A DNA stretch of 64,000 bases from Flammeovirgaceae bacterium UBA6059 (GTDB taxonomy: Bacteria; Bacteroidota; Bacteroidia; Cytophagales; Cyclobacteriaceae). The translations under genes were made by a program, and so were the position numbers. How positions within the stretch are numbered: the first letter of the stretch is position 1; every line of letters starts with the position of its first letter. The stretch spans positions 124,001 to 188,000 of the forward strand of contig DIYH01000014.1 in the NCBI GenBank assembly GCA_002435755.1, in the 5' to 3' direction. Positions 25,389 to 35,070 of this stretch are shown here, in pieces. The notes beneath the pieces are model-generated. The model was not told where the DNA came from. It saw only the letters and a list, made by a program, of their open reading frames with translations, and searched no databases.

Positions 25389-27332
25389 TTAAACGAGGTT
25401 CACATCCGTCATAATCTCTAATAAGGCAGGGCCCTCCTGAGAGAATAGTTCCTTCATTCCATCATGTACATCCTCTTTCGATTCAACCCTTTTGGACCAG
25501 GCGCCACACGACTTTGCATATTCAGAGAAATTAGGATTGCTCAGGCTTGTCTGCCAAACATCGAACTCTCCTGCCCGTTGTTCTTTGGAGATTTTGCCTA
25601 ACTCATTATTATTCAAGAGCACAATCTTCACAGGCATCTGATATTTAACCAGTGTAGTGATTTCTGCTAAATACTGACAAAGTCCTCCGTCCCCAGCTAC
25701 CGCAACAACAGGCCGGTCATGCCCTACTGCCGCAAAAGCACCCATAGAAGCGGGCAATGCAAAGCCAATCGATCCTAAGTAGCCAGACATAAGGAAATCA
25801 TGCTTGTGTGTCTCAAAATATCGTCCGAATGAATAGGCGTTATTACCAACATCTACACACATGACGGCATCTTTAGGGGCCAGCTCATTCATCGCGTTGA
25901 ATACGGCAATAGAGCTGACACCATTGCCATGATCTTCTTCCAATCGTTTAGCTTTTTCCACTTTCCATATCTTCCAACGTTCCGCAATTTCAGGTCGTTG
26001 ATCGACAGCACTCATTTGTCCTGTCAGTTCCTTCTCAAAGATTTTCATCGTGGCGGATATCTCCCCCCATACAGGCACGTCAATCTTATGAAACTTACTC
26101 AAGGCTAAAGGATCAAAGTCAACTTGAATCGTAGGCTTATGGTCAGTAATGCCGGTATGGTTTGAAAAGGAAGCACCAAGTACCAAAAGCAAATCACATT
26201 CATTCATGAACCATGATGCTATTGGGGTACCACTCCTACCCAGCACACCACAGCCCAGCTCGTGCTGGTCGCTGATCAAGCCTTTGCCCTTGAAAGTGGT
26301 CATCACCGGCGCATTACAGCTTTCTGCAAATGCAATGATTTGCTCCATATGGAATCTCGCACCATGTCCTACAATGACTACAGGTCGTTTTGCATCCTTG
26401 AGCAGTTTGATCGCTTCATTGATACTTTCCTCAGGAGGACTAATTTGAAGTTTAGCCATTCTACCGTTCGGGCTAGCAGGCCGAGCATTAACTGGCGCAG
26501 GAGTCTCTTGCACTTCATCAGGAAAAGTGAGATGGGAAACATCTCTATTCAGTATAGCATGCTTTACTGCCAATGACATCAACTCTGAGTGCTTGGAGTC
26601 TTTTTGCACACGATGGTTAAACTCTGCCACACTATTGAATGCCTGCACTAGATCCACCTCCTGGAAGTTACCTGTACCCACTACCTGAGTGGCCACTTGT
26701 CCTGTCAATGCAAGAACAGGTGCTCGATCTACCTTAGCATCCCAGAGACCAGTATACAGGTTAGTTGCCCCAGGACCAGCTATGGTGAAACAAGCGGCAG
26801 GTTTACCAGTAAGCTTTCCATAAGCAGAACAGGCGAATGATGCTGCACCTTCATGGCGAATTCCATAGTATGTGAGGTTACCTTTTTCTTCTTGTCTTCG
26901 CATGGCATCTGCAAACCCAAGATTAGAGTGTCCTACCATCCCAAAGACCTTCGTCACACCCCAGTTGATCATGGTTTCTACCATTACATCGGAGATGGTA
27001 GTTTCATGAGGCACTTCCTCCTCCAGACCAACGAAAATGGCATTGCCTTCTTCCTTCAGTTGATAAACAGGTACTCCTCCATCTTCAAAACCAGGTGCCA
27101 AGCCTGTGCAAGGATGGTAATCCCAACCATGCCAAGGGCACCTAAGTGTACCATTCTCGATAGAGCCCTCACCCAACGGGCCTCCCTGGTGGGGACATTT
27201 GTTATCCAGCGCACTGTACTTACCTTCAAAATGCGTGAGGCAAATACCCTTATGGCCGGCAGTCACCGTCATTACCCTGCCCTCAGGCAATTCATTTTTA
27301 TCATCGAGTACCTTGTACCATACTGTTTTCAT
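25389..27332 (-). CDS. Rieske-TPP fusion enzyme (pyruvate oxidase/acetolactate synthase-like)
   Basis: Protein of 647 residues with an unusual architecture. Residues about 5-103 form a Rieske [2Fe-2S] ferredoxin domain with Cys46-Pro-His48 and Cys65-Pro-Trp-His68. Residues about 108-647 form a full three-domain TPP enzyme: catalytic glutamate Glu161 (GIRHEGAASF), central FAD/ADP-type domain, and the TPP-Mg motif from GDG at 547 to NN at 574. PoxB/acetolactate synthase/benzoylformate decarboxylase relatives normally lack the Rieske part. An internal electron path from the TPP intermediate to the iron-sulfur cluster is a reasonable inference. The next gene upstream (38-base gap) also carries an N-terminal Rieske domain, so the two enzymes likely work in one pathway. 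Substrate unknown. Confidence 0.9.
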   Translation of the reverse strand: MKTVWYKVLDDKNELPEGRVMTVTAGHKGICLTHFEGKYSALDNKCPHQGGPLGEGSIENGTLRCPWHGWDYHPCTGLAPGFEDGGVPVYQLKEEGNAIFVGLEEEVPHETTISDVMVETMINWGVTKVFGMVGHSNLGFADAMRRQEEKGNLTYYGIRHEGAASFACSAYGKLTGKPAACFTIAGPGATNLYTGLWDAKVDRAPVLALTGQVATQVVGTGNFQEVDLVQAFNSVAEFNHRVQKDSKHSELMSLAVKHAILNRDVSHLTFPDEVQETPAPVNARPASPNGRMAKLQISPPEESINEAIKLLKDAKRPVVIVGHGARFHMEQIIAFAESCNAPVMTTFKGKGLISDQHELGCGVLGRSGTPIASWFMNECDLLLVLGASFSNHTGITDHKPTIQVDFDPLALSKFHKIDVPVWGEISATMKIFEKELTGQMSAVDQRPEIAERWKIWKVEKAKRLEEDHGNGVSSIAVFNAMNELAPKDAVMCVDVGNNAYSFGRYFETHKHDFLMSGYLGSIGFALPASMGAFAAVGHDRPVVAVAGDGGLCQYLAEITTLVKYQMPVKIVLLNNNELGKISKEQRAGEFDVWQTSLSNPNFSEYAKSCGAWSKRVESKEDVHDGMKELFSQEGPALLEIMTDVNLV

Positions 27333-27370
27333 AAGATCGTCGATCTGAAGTTGTTGAATACTTTATCTGA

Positions 27371-28972
27371 TTAACCAATACCTGCATAATTCACTCCTGT
27401 CAGTTTGTGGATCTCCCAATCGTGAGTGGTGAGATCATCATGATTAAACTGGTTGATGTCATTGTAACCGCAGGCTCTGGCCACTACCTTGATGAGATCA
27501 TTACTGGCTCTGAAGAAGTTGTTGAGTCGATGGGCAGATTTTTCAACCAGTAACCTTGAGCGCAAGTGATCTTTCTGCGTCGCGATACCTACTGGACAGT
27601 TGTTGGTATGGCAAGCGCGCATTCCAAGACAACCGATCGCTTGCAACGCTGAATTAGAAACTGCAATTGCATCTGCCCCAAGCATCATCGCCTTTGCAAA
27701 ATCTTCTGCTACCCTCAAACCTCCGGTGATGATCAGGCTTACTCCTTCAATCCCATTTTCATCCAGGTACTTGCGGGCTCTTGCTAAAGCAGGAATAGTC
27801 GGTACATTGATATTGTCACGAAGGACCAAAGGTGCAGCGCCAGTGCCACCACCACGACCATCGAGAATGATGTAATCAGCACCTGCTTCTACCGCAAATG
27901 CTATGTCTTCTTCCACATGGCTGGCTGCTATTTTAAATCCTACCGGAATACCTCCGGTCACTTTTCTTACTTCTTCTGAGAAAGATCTAAAATCTTCAAC
28001 ACCATCAAAATCGGGAAAAGTAGCCGGGCTAATGGCCGATTGACCAGGCTCCAAACCTCGCACTTCGGCAATTTCTCCTTTCACCTTATTTCCCGGTAGG
28101 TGACCTCCAGTACCAGTCTTGGCTCCCTGTCCACCCTTGAAATGGAAAGCCTGAACTTTTTCTAGTTTATCCCAGGAGAAGCCAAATTTGGCAGAAGCTA
28201 ATTCGTACAAATACCTCGAGTTATTGGCCTGCTCATCTGGTAACATTCCCCCTTCTCCCGAGCAAATACCCGTACCAGCCATCTCTGCACCTTTTGACAA
28301 AGCCAGCTTCGCTTCTCTGCTCAAAGCACCAAAGCTCATATCTGAAACGAACATGGGCATGTCTAGCTCGAGTGGCCGATTGGCATTTGGCCCAATGACC
28401 ACTTTCGTCAAAACTTCCTCATCATCCAGAAGTGGCCTTCGATGTAACTGGGCAGGTAGAAACTGTATTGATTCCCATTTGGGTAAAGTATTCCTATCAA
28501 CACCCATCGCAGATGTAAAGCCATGATGACCTAGCTTGGTAAGGCCGTCTCTTGCCAATTCACTAATTTGACGTGTATAAGGTTCAGTAGATTCAGGGTG
28601 CGTATCTGAATAGGTACCCTGATATTCGTTGCGTTGAAATGGTTGTGGGCTGTCCTTCTCAAATGCTAAGATCTCATCACGCTCAACATAAACAATACCA
28701 TCTTTGGTGATCTCATGAAACTTATGAAGTCGCTCCGAATTGTTATAGGCACTTATACCTGTGTCATACCTGTAATCCCAGTTATGTAGCCCACAAATAA
28801 GGTTCTCCCCATCAACCACCCCATCTGACAATAAAGCTCCTCTATGCAAGCATCTGCCATATAGTACAGACACATTATCTCCATACCTGATCAATACCAA
28901 ATCAGTATTTTCTGCTAAGGCGTAAGTTGGGGTCTTTTCTTTGAGATCATCAAACTTGGCAAGTGCAATCAT
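27371..28972 (-). CDS. Rieske-glutamate synthase FMN-domain fusion
   Basis: Protein of 533 residues. Residues about 3-98 are a Rieske domain with Cys41-Leu-His43 and Cys60-Gly-Leu-His63 (GLHNWDYRYD). Residues about 150-520 match the FMN-binding domain of glutamate synthase large subunits (DMSFGALSREAKLALSKGAE begins it, with GTGAAP and GADAIAVSNSAL later) and keep the 3Fe-4S cysteines Cys448, Cys454 and Cys459 (CLGMRACHTNNC). The glutaminase domain of true GltB is missing, so it is not a normal glutamate synthase; stand-alone members occur in N-methylglutamate synthase and archaeal-type systems. It lies 38 bases upstream of the Rieske-TPP gene, probably one transcript. Confidence 0.9.
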   Translation of the reverse strand: MIALAKFDDLKEKTPTYALAENTDLVLIRYGDNVSVLYGRCLHRGALLSDGVVDGENLICGLHNWDYRYDTGISAYNNSERLHKFHEITKDGIVYVERDEILAFEKDSPQPFQRNEYQGTYSDTHPESTEPYTRQISELARDGLTKLGHHGFTSAMGVDRNTLPKWESIQFLPAQLHRRPLLDDEEVLTKVVIGPNANRPLELDMPMFVSDMSFGALSREAKLALSKGAEMAGTGICSGEGGMLPDEQANNSRYLYELASAKFGFSWDKLEKVQAFHFKGGQGAKTGTGGHLPGNKVKGEIAEVRGLEPGQSAISPATFPDFDGVEDFRSFSEEVRKVTGGIPVGFKIAASHVEEDIAFAVEAGADYIILDGRGGGTGAAPLVLRDNINVPTIPALARARKYLDENGIEGVSLIITGGLRVAEDFAKAMMLGADAIAVSNSALQAIGCLGMRACHTNNCPVGIATQKDHLRSRLLVEKSAHRLNNFFRASNDLIKVVARACGYNDINQFNHDDLTTHDWEIHKLTGVNYAGIG

Positions 28973-29120
28973 GAGACAATTGAAGAGTTAAGTCATACAA
29001 GCTAGTCGGTACCAACTATAGAACTCTGAGCTCCTGGCAGTACACTAATTCAATGTAGGTACTTATATTGACACTTTCAAAAAACCGTCCATTGGCAGAG
29101 GTAGTTCTCTGTATGAGTCC

Positions 29121-30083
29121 TTACTCGAAGTATTGTCGATGATGCTCAAAGAGTTCTTTTGAAAACGTGGCTACCATGCCTTGCAGTTCACTTGGTGATT
29201 CTACTGTCACAAAGTCTCCATACGACATTAACCATCTTGCCAAGAACTCATAAGACGGTGTTGCAAACTTCATTTCTACTATGTCTCCTAGCTTTCGCTC
29301 TTCTATGTAGCCATGTAGATACTTCTGATCCCCAACGAACCGGGCAACTCCTTTTAGAAAATGAACCGTGGCTTCCTTGGCATCAGATCCATCAAGCATT
29401 CCACTTGCGAAATCTGCATAATCCGGATAGCCAGAAGGATCAAAAGTCTCATTTACTATTTCTACCTGAGTAATGCGATCCGTTCTAAAATCTCTCATAT
29501 CATTTCTCAGTCGACAGTGGCCTATCAAGTGCCAGCGACTTGAATAATAGACAAGGCCCAACGGTAGTACTTCTCGCCGGGTGGCTTCATCTTTGTAGTT
29601 GGAGTGGTAGGCGATCTTGAGCACGCGCTGCGTCGCAAGAGCCGTTTGAACAGTATTGAGGTTGGAGTCGGGGAAGCCTTCTTTTGCAATCGATGGAGAA
29701 GAACGCACAATCACTTTTTGATCCAACTGCTCCAAAAAATCCTTATCGGCATATCTAAGTACAGCTTTTACTTTGATCAATGCTTCATTGAATACGTCGG
29801 CTGTGGATTGATCAGCGTTTTGCTCGATAAACTTGCCGGCCATTAGTATAGCTGCCGCTTCTTCCTTGTTAAACACCACTGGTGGGAGGTGATAACCATC
29901 CACGATGAAGTAGCCTTCTCCAGCATCTCCCCCTATCGGAATACCCGCCTCAATCAAACTGCGTACGTCCCGAAATAGCGTACGGCGACTTAGCTCAAAA
30001 CGCTCCTCCAACTCGTCAAGAGTGACCTTGGGTTTACTTTGGAGGTGTACTACAATGGCATTGAGGCGATCAATTCTATTCAT
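29121..30083 (-). CDS. WYL-domain transcriptional regulator (YafY/DeoR-like HTH)
   Basis: Regulator of 320 residues. The N-terminal helix-turn-helix (about 1-60) has VTLDELEERFELSRRTLFRD-type spacing; residues about 135-230 form the WYL ligand-binding domain, here with Tyr-Ser-Ser-Arg-Trp-His-Leu-Ile-Gly in the position of the W-Y-L signature; the WCX tail ends with LARWLMSYGDFVTV. It is the nearest regulator to the Rieske enzyme pair, encoded 148 bases upstream in the same direction, and is a natural candidate to control that pair and the GyrI-like gene in response to a small molecule. It lies 6 bases after the solute-binding protein gene. Confidence 0.9.
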   Translation of the reverse strand: MNRIDRLNAIVVHLQSKPKVTLDELEERFELSRRTLFRDVRSLIEAGIPIGGDAGEGYFIVDGYHLPPVVFNKEEAAAILMAGKFIEQNADQSTADVFNEALIKVKAVLRYADKDFLEQLDQKVIVRSSPSIAKEGFPDSNLNTVQTALATQRVLKIAYHSNYKDEATRREVLPLGLVYYSSRWHLIGHCRLRNDMRDFRTDRITQVEIVNETFDPSGYPDYADFASGMLDGSDAKEATVHFLKGVARFVGDQKYLHGYIEERKLGDIVEMKFATPSYEFLARWLMSYGDFVTVESPSELQGMVATFSKELFEHHRQYFE

Positions 30084-30089
30084 TGGGGT

Positions 30090-31082
30090 TTATTTCTTTA
30101 TCCCAAAATTGAGAATCTTAAACTTAGAAGCTTCTTCCGTACTCATTGGAGTTTTATACTGGCCCGGCACTTCATCCCAGGAGTCATACTTCTTGCCATC
30201 AATGTAGTAACTATGATTACCAAAACCTTTGGGTTGGGTGCCACTTGGACCAAAAACACTGTAGCCGCCGATCGGTGCATTGCTCCCAGCCTTGTTACCA
30301 CTCATGATCATTTCAAGTTTACCATCTCCATCGATATCGGCTCGGATATAGTTAAGTTCAAGTACCTTGTTGAAGGTACCGTCCATCATCATGCGAATGA
30401 TCTCCTTGTTAAACCTGGTCATGATACTTTCAGCATTAGTCACATTTTTCCTTATCGCAAAATGTAGCGATTTACTAAGTAGAGGCCATTTACCAATAGC
30501 CAAATAGCTTTTCACCTCTTCTTCCTGGTATGATAAGAGGTATTCAACCAATAGTGCATCCACTAATATATAATCTACTTCATCTTTGATCAGACGTTCT
30601 AAGTTTTCCTGATCGCTTGAGCCACTGACCACTTCAAGCCCATCTATTTGGTTCAGTTCTTCACCATAAGCATAGGTCCCTACTACTCCAAGCTTGTAAC
30701 CTTTCAATGCTGAGAAAGACCGAGCAGAAACCTCAGCTCCTTTCCTACCCACCAAAATCAACTGATTGTGCAGATAAGGTGCTGAAAAAACCATGTCTTT
30801 TTCTCTGCTCTCACTTTTCCAAAGTGCTGAACTTCCATCAAAGTTTTCCGCTCTTATTTCATTTACAACATCACCAAACGCTCCAGCCTGATTAATAGCT
30901 GTTACACCAACTCTTCTTAAAGCGAGGTTGACAAGGTCACTAGCTACTGATTTCTGTCCTTTCACATTGGTAAAGGGTGGCCAAATGTCACTGGCTAGTT
31001 TAAGGGTGTCCGTTTGAGCTTGAACGCCAGCAGATAGAAAAACTAAGAGTAGAATGGAAACAACGATTCTCATGATATTCAT
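30090..31082 (-). CDS. Periplasmic amino-acid-type solute-binding protein (SBP family 3)
   Basis: Exported protein of about 330 residues. The ATG at 31082 precedes a clear signal peptide (SILLLVFLSAGVQAQ); a TTG-initiated frame to 31094 was not preferred. Residues about 30-245 resemble polar-amino-acid binding proteins (LASDIWPPFTN near the start, SSALWKSESREKDMVFSAPYL and KLGVVGTYAYG). The C-terminal 85 residues include DIDGDGKLEMI, a calcium-loop-like motif, and are not typical of the family. No permease or ATPase gene is adjacent, so it may act as a sensor-like orphan rather than as part of a transporter. Confidence 0.8.
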   Translation of the reverse strand: MNIMRIVVSILLLVFLSAGVQAQTDTLKLASDIWPPFTNVKGQKSVASDLVNLALRRVGVTAINQAGAFGDVVNEIRAENFDGSSALWKSESREKDMVFSAPYLHNQLILVGRKGAEVSARSFSALKGYKLGVVGTYAYGEELNQIDGLEVVSGSSDQENLERLIKDEVDYILVDALLVEYLLSYQEEEVKSYLAIGKWPLLSKSLHFAIRKNVTNAESIMTRFNKEIIRMMMDGTFNKVLELNYIRADIDGDGKLEMIMSGNKAGSNAPIGGYSVFGPSGTQPKGFGNHSYYIDGKKYDSWDEVPGQYKTPMSTEEASKFKILNFGIKK

Positions 31083-31151
31083 TTTGAGGTGCAATGCAAT
31101 TTATTGAGATATGTCTGAACAATCCATCCAGTGTAATTCGTTTATGAAAAA

Positions 31152-31601
31152 ATGATTGAAATGTTGAAGATAGCAGCACTGCAAGTCATGATCATCTTGA
31201 GCCTCATATTTATCCCAATTGTCAAGTTGTATGCTCAGACTGGAAAACTCCACCTTAAGATCACCGATATCCAGGAATCGCGAGGTAGAATGCAAATCGG
31301 TATCTACAACGACCCTGATGATTTTCCGATCGAAGGAAAAGAGTACAAGATCATTTACTTAGAAGTATATGGGAACGAGCTTGATCATACCATCAAAGAA
31401 CTGCCTCAAGGAGATTATGCAGTAGCATTCTATCATGACCTTAATATGGATAGCATCTGTAATCTCAACTTTTTGGGAATACCTAAAGAGGGTTATGGTT
31501 TTTCAAGGAACTATCGTCCCAAATTAAGAGCACCGGTATTCGAAGAAACGGTTATCAAAGTCACTGACTCTACATATGTAGAGATGACGCCTATCTACTG
31601 A
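31152..31601 (+). CDS. DUF2141-family exported protein
   Basis: Protein of 149 residues with a hydrophobic signal (about 5-28, KLYAQ) followed by a single DUF2141 beta-sandwich domain. Landmarks are GRMQIGIYNDPDDF, GDYAVAFYHDLNMDS and GIPKEGYGFSRNYRP, typical for this family of unknown function. A later ATG three codons in could be the start. It is divergent from the solute-binding protein and its last 7 bases overlap the end of the DUF3750 gene on the other strand. Confidence 0.88.
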   Translation: MIEMLKIAALQVMIILSLIFIPIVKLYAQTGKLHLKITDIQESRGRMQIGIYNDPDDFPIEGKEYKIIYLEVYGNELDHTIKELPQGDYAVAFYHDLNMDSICNLNFLGIPKEGYGFSRNYRPKLRAPVFEETVIKVTDSTYVEMTPIY

Positions 31602-32410
31602 ACAACAGGATCGGTTCCTATCCTACCAATACCCGGCAGTTCTACCGCTAAATCAAAGAGGTCAATCTCGTAGCTTAAGCCCAGCAGGTTTAGCTCTAGT
31701 CCTTCCTCCCATCCTACGCTCATTCCGAGTAATCCCCATAGAGAGGTTTGCAGGCCGGTACCACTGGCAGACAAGCCAACTACTTCATTGATAGGTCGCC
31801 AGTCTTTGCCGATCGCGGTAGCAGGTAGATCAAGCCCTAACTCTGGCACTTCCTTGCCTATCCAGGAAGTAAAAGTATTACTGTTAGGGCCCGGCCAGAC
31901 TGTATATTCATGCTTGTAGGGGTAATCAGCAATGGCCTGCTCAATTTCCGGGATCAACTGCTCAGCTTGCTCGCCACGAATATCGAGTAGCAACTCTGGT
32001 GGATTACCATACCAACCCTTGTCCGGTACATCAACCGTCTGTCGAAGGGCAGTTCCATTCCGTCTTAGTCGCCAGCCAAAAATTTCACTGGTCACATAGT
32101 GAGATTTTGATTTGGCCTTGGTCGCTATCCATGTATGTACCGCTAAGATCTGCTTGCTTCCTCGAGTACGTGCGGCGTATACCTGGACTACAGCATCGTC
32201 TTCTTCTAAAGGATGAGGTGCAAATCCGTAGCTCTTTCCGGACCATCCCGGAAACCCATGTTTTATTCGCTGGTTCATGCTGGGATTATACTCCCGCCAT
32301 AGCTTACCCGAAAAAGCACTTACAACCGCTAACAGGAATAAAAAACCAATACCCTGAAACAGGAAGACCCTCATCTTCCGACTCCTTTTTTTCCGATAAA
32401 CTTTGTCCAT
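31595..32410 (-). CDS. DUF3750 membrane-anchored protein
   Basis: Protein of 271 residues. A short basic N-terminus and one TM helix (about 15-34) anchor a periplasmic domain that matches DUF3750: VHTWIATKAKSKSHY, GWYGNPPELLLDI, and the diagnostic WPGPNSNTFTSWIGKEVPEL followed by LPATAIGKDW. The cysteine-free, invariant-asparagine segment is suggestive of an enzyme but the family has no known activity. The start could also be the ATG 12 codons in. Its end overlaps the DUF2141 gene by 7 bases in convergent orientation. Confidence 0.85.
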   Translation of the reverse strand: MDKVYRKKRSRKMRVFLFQGIGFLFLLAVVSAFSGKLWREYNPSMNQRIKHGFPGWSGKSYGFAPHPLEEDDAVVQVYAARTRGSKQILAVHTWIATKAKSKSHYVTSEIFGWRLRRNGTALRQTVDVPDKGWYGNPPELLLDIRGEQAEQLIPEIEQAIADYPYKHEYTVWPGPNSNTFTSWIGKEVPELGLDLPATAIGKDWRPINEVVGLSASGTGLQTSLWGLLGMSVGWEEGLELNLLGLSYEIDLFDLAVELPGIGRIGTDPVVQ

Positions 32411-32563
32411 TCTTAGGAGATTACGATCTTTTTAAGATAAGGTGACAATGAAGCTTAATATAATGAGCAAGCACCATAATAATCCTGATGATCTTCAGAT
32501 GTGTCAAGGATGGTAGGTGCTATTTTAGCAGCACTTGGGCTTACGCTATAGATTTAACAGGTA

Positions 32564-33346
32564 ATGCGATTAACAATGATGAAAACATCACTATGCATTC
32601 TATTGTTTTTCATCTCACTTGCTGCCTACGGGCAAACGGAGAAGGTCATCTATGATAATCCTCAGTTTTGGTGGAGTGTTAATACTACAGCAAGGATGAC
32701 AGACAGATGGGGAGCAATTGCTGATTTTCATATTCGTCGTGACAACTTTATGAGTTCGTCCAATTTCTATTTCGCACGGATCGGAGCTGCCTATTGGGCT
32801 ACCGACAAACTAACGTTAGTAGGAGGATTTGCACACTTGTGGCTAGCGCGAGACCTGGAGGGTGCTGAAACAGTTTATCAAAATGAAAATCGTGTATATC
32901 AGCAGGCACAGTGGCGAACCAAAGAAGGAAGGGTCACTTTCGTATCAAGGGTACGCAATGAGCAGCGCTGGCATGAGGTACTCAACCCCAATGGCACAGT
33001 CAATCGGGTAAGGTTTTCAAACCGCGTTAGGTTCTTGTTCTCTGTCAATATTCCGGTTTTCGAAAACCCATATCTTCCTTCAATATCTGTGGCCGATGAA
33101 ATGCTCATCCATTTTGGTAAGGAGATTGTATACAATTCACTAGACCAAAACAGGACTTTCCTGGGTATCAAGCAAAGACTAACAGACAATCTTAGTTTCG
33201 ACCTTGGCTACATGCTCGTCTATCAACAGCGTTATTCAGGTTTTGAGTACGATATGAACCATACCCTGCGCTTCTTCTTCTACTTCTCTCCGGACTTCAG
33301 AAAGAATAAGGACAGAATTCATTACAGTATTCCTGGTGACGAATAG
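32564..33346 (+). CDS. DUF2490-family outer-membrane protein
   Basis: Protein of 260 residues with signal peptide ending near residue 23 (AAYGQ) and a small beta-barrel of the DUF2490 family: FWWSVNTTARMTDRWGAIAD, then strands with RVRNEQRWHEV, and a C-terminal aromatic-rich strand near TLRFFFYFS. An ATG at 32579 fits the signal peptide equally well. Function unknown; expected in the outer membrane. It converges on the DUF2252 gene with a 15-base gap. Confidence 0.85.
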   Translation: MRLTMMKTSLCILLFFISLAAYGQTEKVIYDNPQFWWSVNTTARMTDRWGAIADFHIRRDNFMSSSNFYFARIGAAYWATDKLTLVGGFAHLWLARDLEGAETVYQNENRVYQQAQWRTKEGRVTFVSRVRNEQRWHEVLNPNGTVNRVRFSNRVRFLFSVNIPVFENPYLPSISVADEMLIHFGKEIVYNSLDQNRTFLGIKQRLTDNLSFDLGYMLVYQQRYSGFEYDMNHTLRFFFYFSPDFRKNKDRIHYSIPGDE

Positions 33347-33361
33347 TTGATGGTGCGAAAT

Positions 33362-34672
33362 CTACTCCTTTAGCATCTCTCTAAATATCTCGTAATCCTC
33401 CGTGACCCTGTCCGCATATCGCAAAGCAACAGAGGAGACCAACGCCTTGAATTCACGTTCACGTCCTTCAACGAGAGACTTGAATGTTTCAGGCATTTCA
33501 TGGGCGGTATCATTGAGCACGTAGCTGGCACGCTTATGCCTGGAGGCCAGGAGCTTACCCCATACTTTGGCCATGAAGTAGAGCTGCTTGGGCTTCTTTA
33601 GGTTTTCTGTTGGGAAATCGCATTTGAATGGAGAGCGCTCCTTGAGCGAAAAGCTAGTGTCGCCTATTGTCGTCCAACCAAGGTAGCGATCAGCATGCTC
33701 AGCCAATGCCGTAAAAGCCATCGCATGACGCTCTCCTTCTATCGGATAAACCTGATCGTATTCTTTCTTCTCAGCTTCATTCATGTGTCGATGAAGGGGT
33801 GGTTTTCCCTGCTCTTTCATATCAAGGATCACATCATCATCATGTGCGTCACTGTCGGCTTCTAACAGTACATAATACCGTGACGATCCTAATGAGCCAG
33901 TACCAGCTTTTACCCGCTTGGCAATGTCTTTGACTTTGAAGTGGTTATTAATGTTATCGAAATTGGCAGTAATCGTTTTTTTATAGCTATCCAGTGCGCC
34001 TTCAGCCTGCTTTTGCTCAGTAGATGATAGAGCCTCCAGCTTCTCATTGTCTAGGTCAAAATGTCGCCTACCGTTTTCCACGGTAGTCCACTTGTCAAGC
34101 ATTTTGAGCCTGTTCTTCTTTTTTTCAACCTTTTTAAGAAACTTCCTGAGCAACCCCTTGGCAGTCTTTCTGGTAAGGTGAACTTCATTGTCAGGATCGT
34201 CATCATGGTGTGCTGACATTTCTTCGAGATAGGCTTTCGCGAAAGCATTCAGCGCTTTTTTCTGAGGGATATCTCCAAACACACCATTATCACGGCAATC
34301 GAGCAGTATGCTGATTGCCATTCTCCAGAGGTCAAACTGATAGTCAGCAACAACAGCATCATCAAAGTCATCCATGCAAAAGATGGCTTCACCATAGTGA
34401 TTGGCGTATGCGCCATAGTTGTAGATGTGAGCATCACCATTGATCCAGGTAAGTGTAGAAGCGCTACCGCCAAAGAAGCTGATCCTCCAGTCGTTGTAAA
34501 AGTCTTCCCAGTATAGATGATTAGAGCCCCGATAGAAGGCATATGGAGAAACAGCCATTTTGCTGAACTTCTCTTCCCGATAGTGCTCTGCTATATCATC
34601 ATTGTTCAGTCTGAGTTCATCCCTGATCTTTTGGGTGCGGTTGTGGAGTAGTAGTTTTTTGGTTGGTGACAT
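33362..34672 (-). CDS. DUF2252-family kinase-fold protein
   Basis: Cytoplasmic protein of 436 residues covering a complete DUF2252 domain. The N-terminal RGSNHLYWEDF and the NGDAHIYNYGAYAN plus MDDFDDAVVADYQFDLWRMA segments are the family signature and resemble the catalytic HxD and DFG-like loops of aminoglycoside-phosphotransferase-type kinases. The substrate is unknown. It has no close partner: DUF2490 converges on it and the next gene upstream starts about 400 bases away. Confidence 0.88.
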   Translation of the reverse strand: MSPTKKLLLHNRTQKIRDELRLNNDDIAEHYREEKFSKMAVSPYAFYRGSNHLYWEDFYNDWRISFFGGSASTLTWINGDAHIYNYGAYANHYGEAIFCMDDFDDAVVADYQFDLWRMAISILLDCRDNGVFGDIPQKKALNAFAKAYLEEMSAHHDDDPDNEVHLTRKTAKGLLRKFLKKVEKKKNRLKMLDKWTTVENGRRHFDLDNEKLEALSSTEQKQAEGALDSYKKTITANFDNINNHFKVKDIAKRVKAGTGSLGSSRYYVLLEADSDAHDDDVILDMKEQGKPPLHRHMNEAEKKEYDQVYPIEGERHAMAFTALAEHADRYLGWTTIGDTSFSLKERSPFKCDFPTENLKKPKQLYFMAKVWGKLLASRHKRASYVLNDTAHEMPETFKSLVEGREREFKALVSSVALRYADRVTEDYEIFREMLKE

Positions 34673-35070
34673 GGCGTCTTAAATAAGCTTTAACGGTTAA
34701 GTCTATTGATCTTCAACAATTATTCAGTCTTCAAACTAAGCAGAATAATCAATGTTCTCAAGATGTATAATCCAGGATATTTTTCTAAACTGTTATCATA
34801 CTACCTAAAAAACGATAAAAGTATACCAATACTGTACACGCTCAGAAGGCAAGAATTGAGGATATTTTTAATGAGTTGAACTGATAGAGATTAGAATGAT
34901 CACTCAACATTCACTATATCACTATCGCATATAGATGCTCTGAACCACAAAGGAAAAACAGAGAAAGTTGAAGTGGTGACGCTTTAGTAGCATAGCTCGC
35001 CATGCGTCAAACCCAAGAAGCTCTATTAGTACTCCAAACCCACTCTTATATTCAGGCTTAATATGGTCAC
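34673..35070. other. Intergenic region
   Basis: About 400 AT-rich bases between DUF2252 and the thioredoxin-like gene, both on the minus strand. It should hold the DUF2252 promoter. I see no open frame, RNA gene, terminator hairpin or clear promoter consensus in it. Confidence 0.5.
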
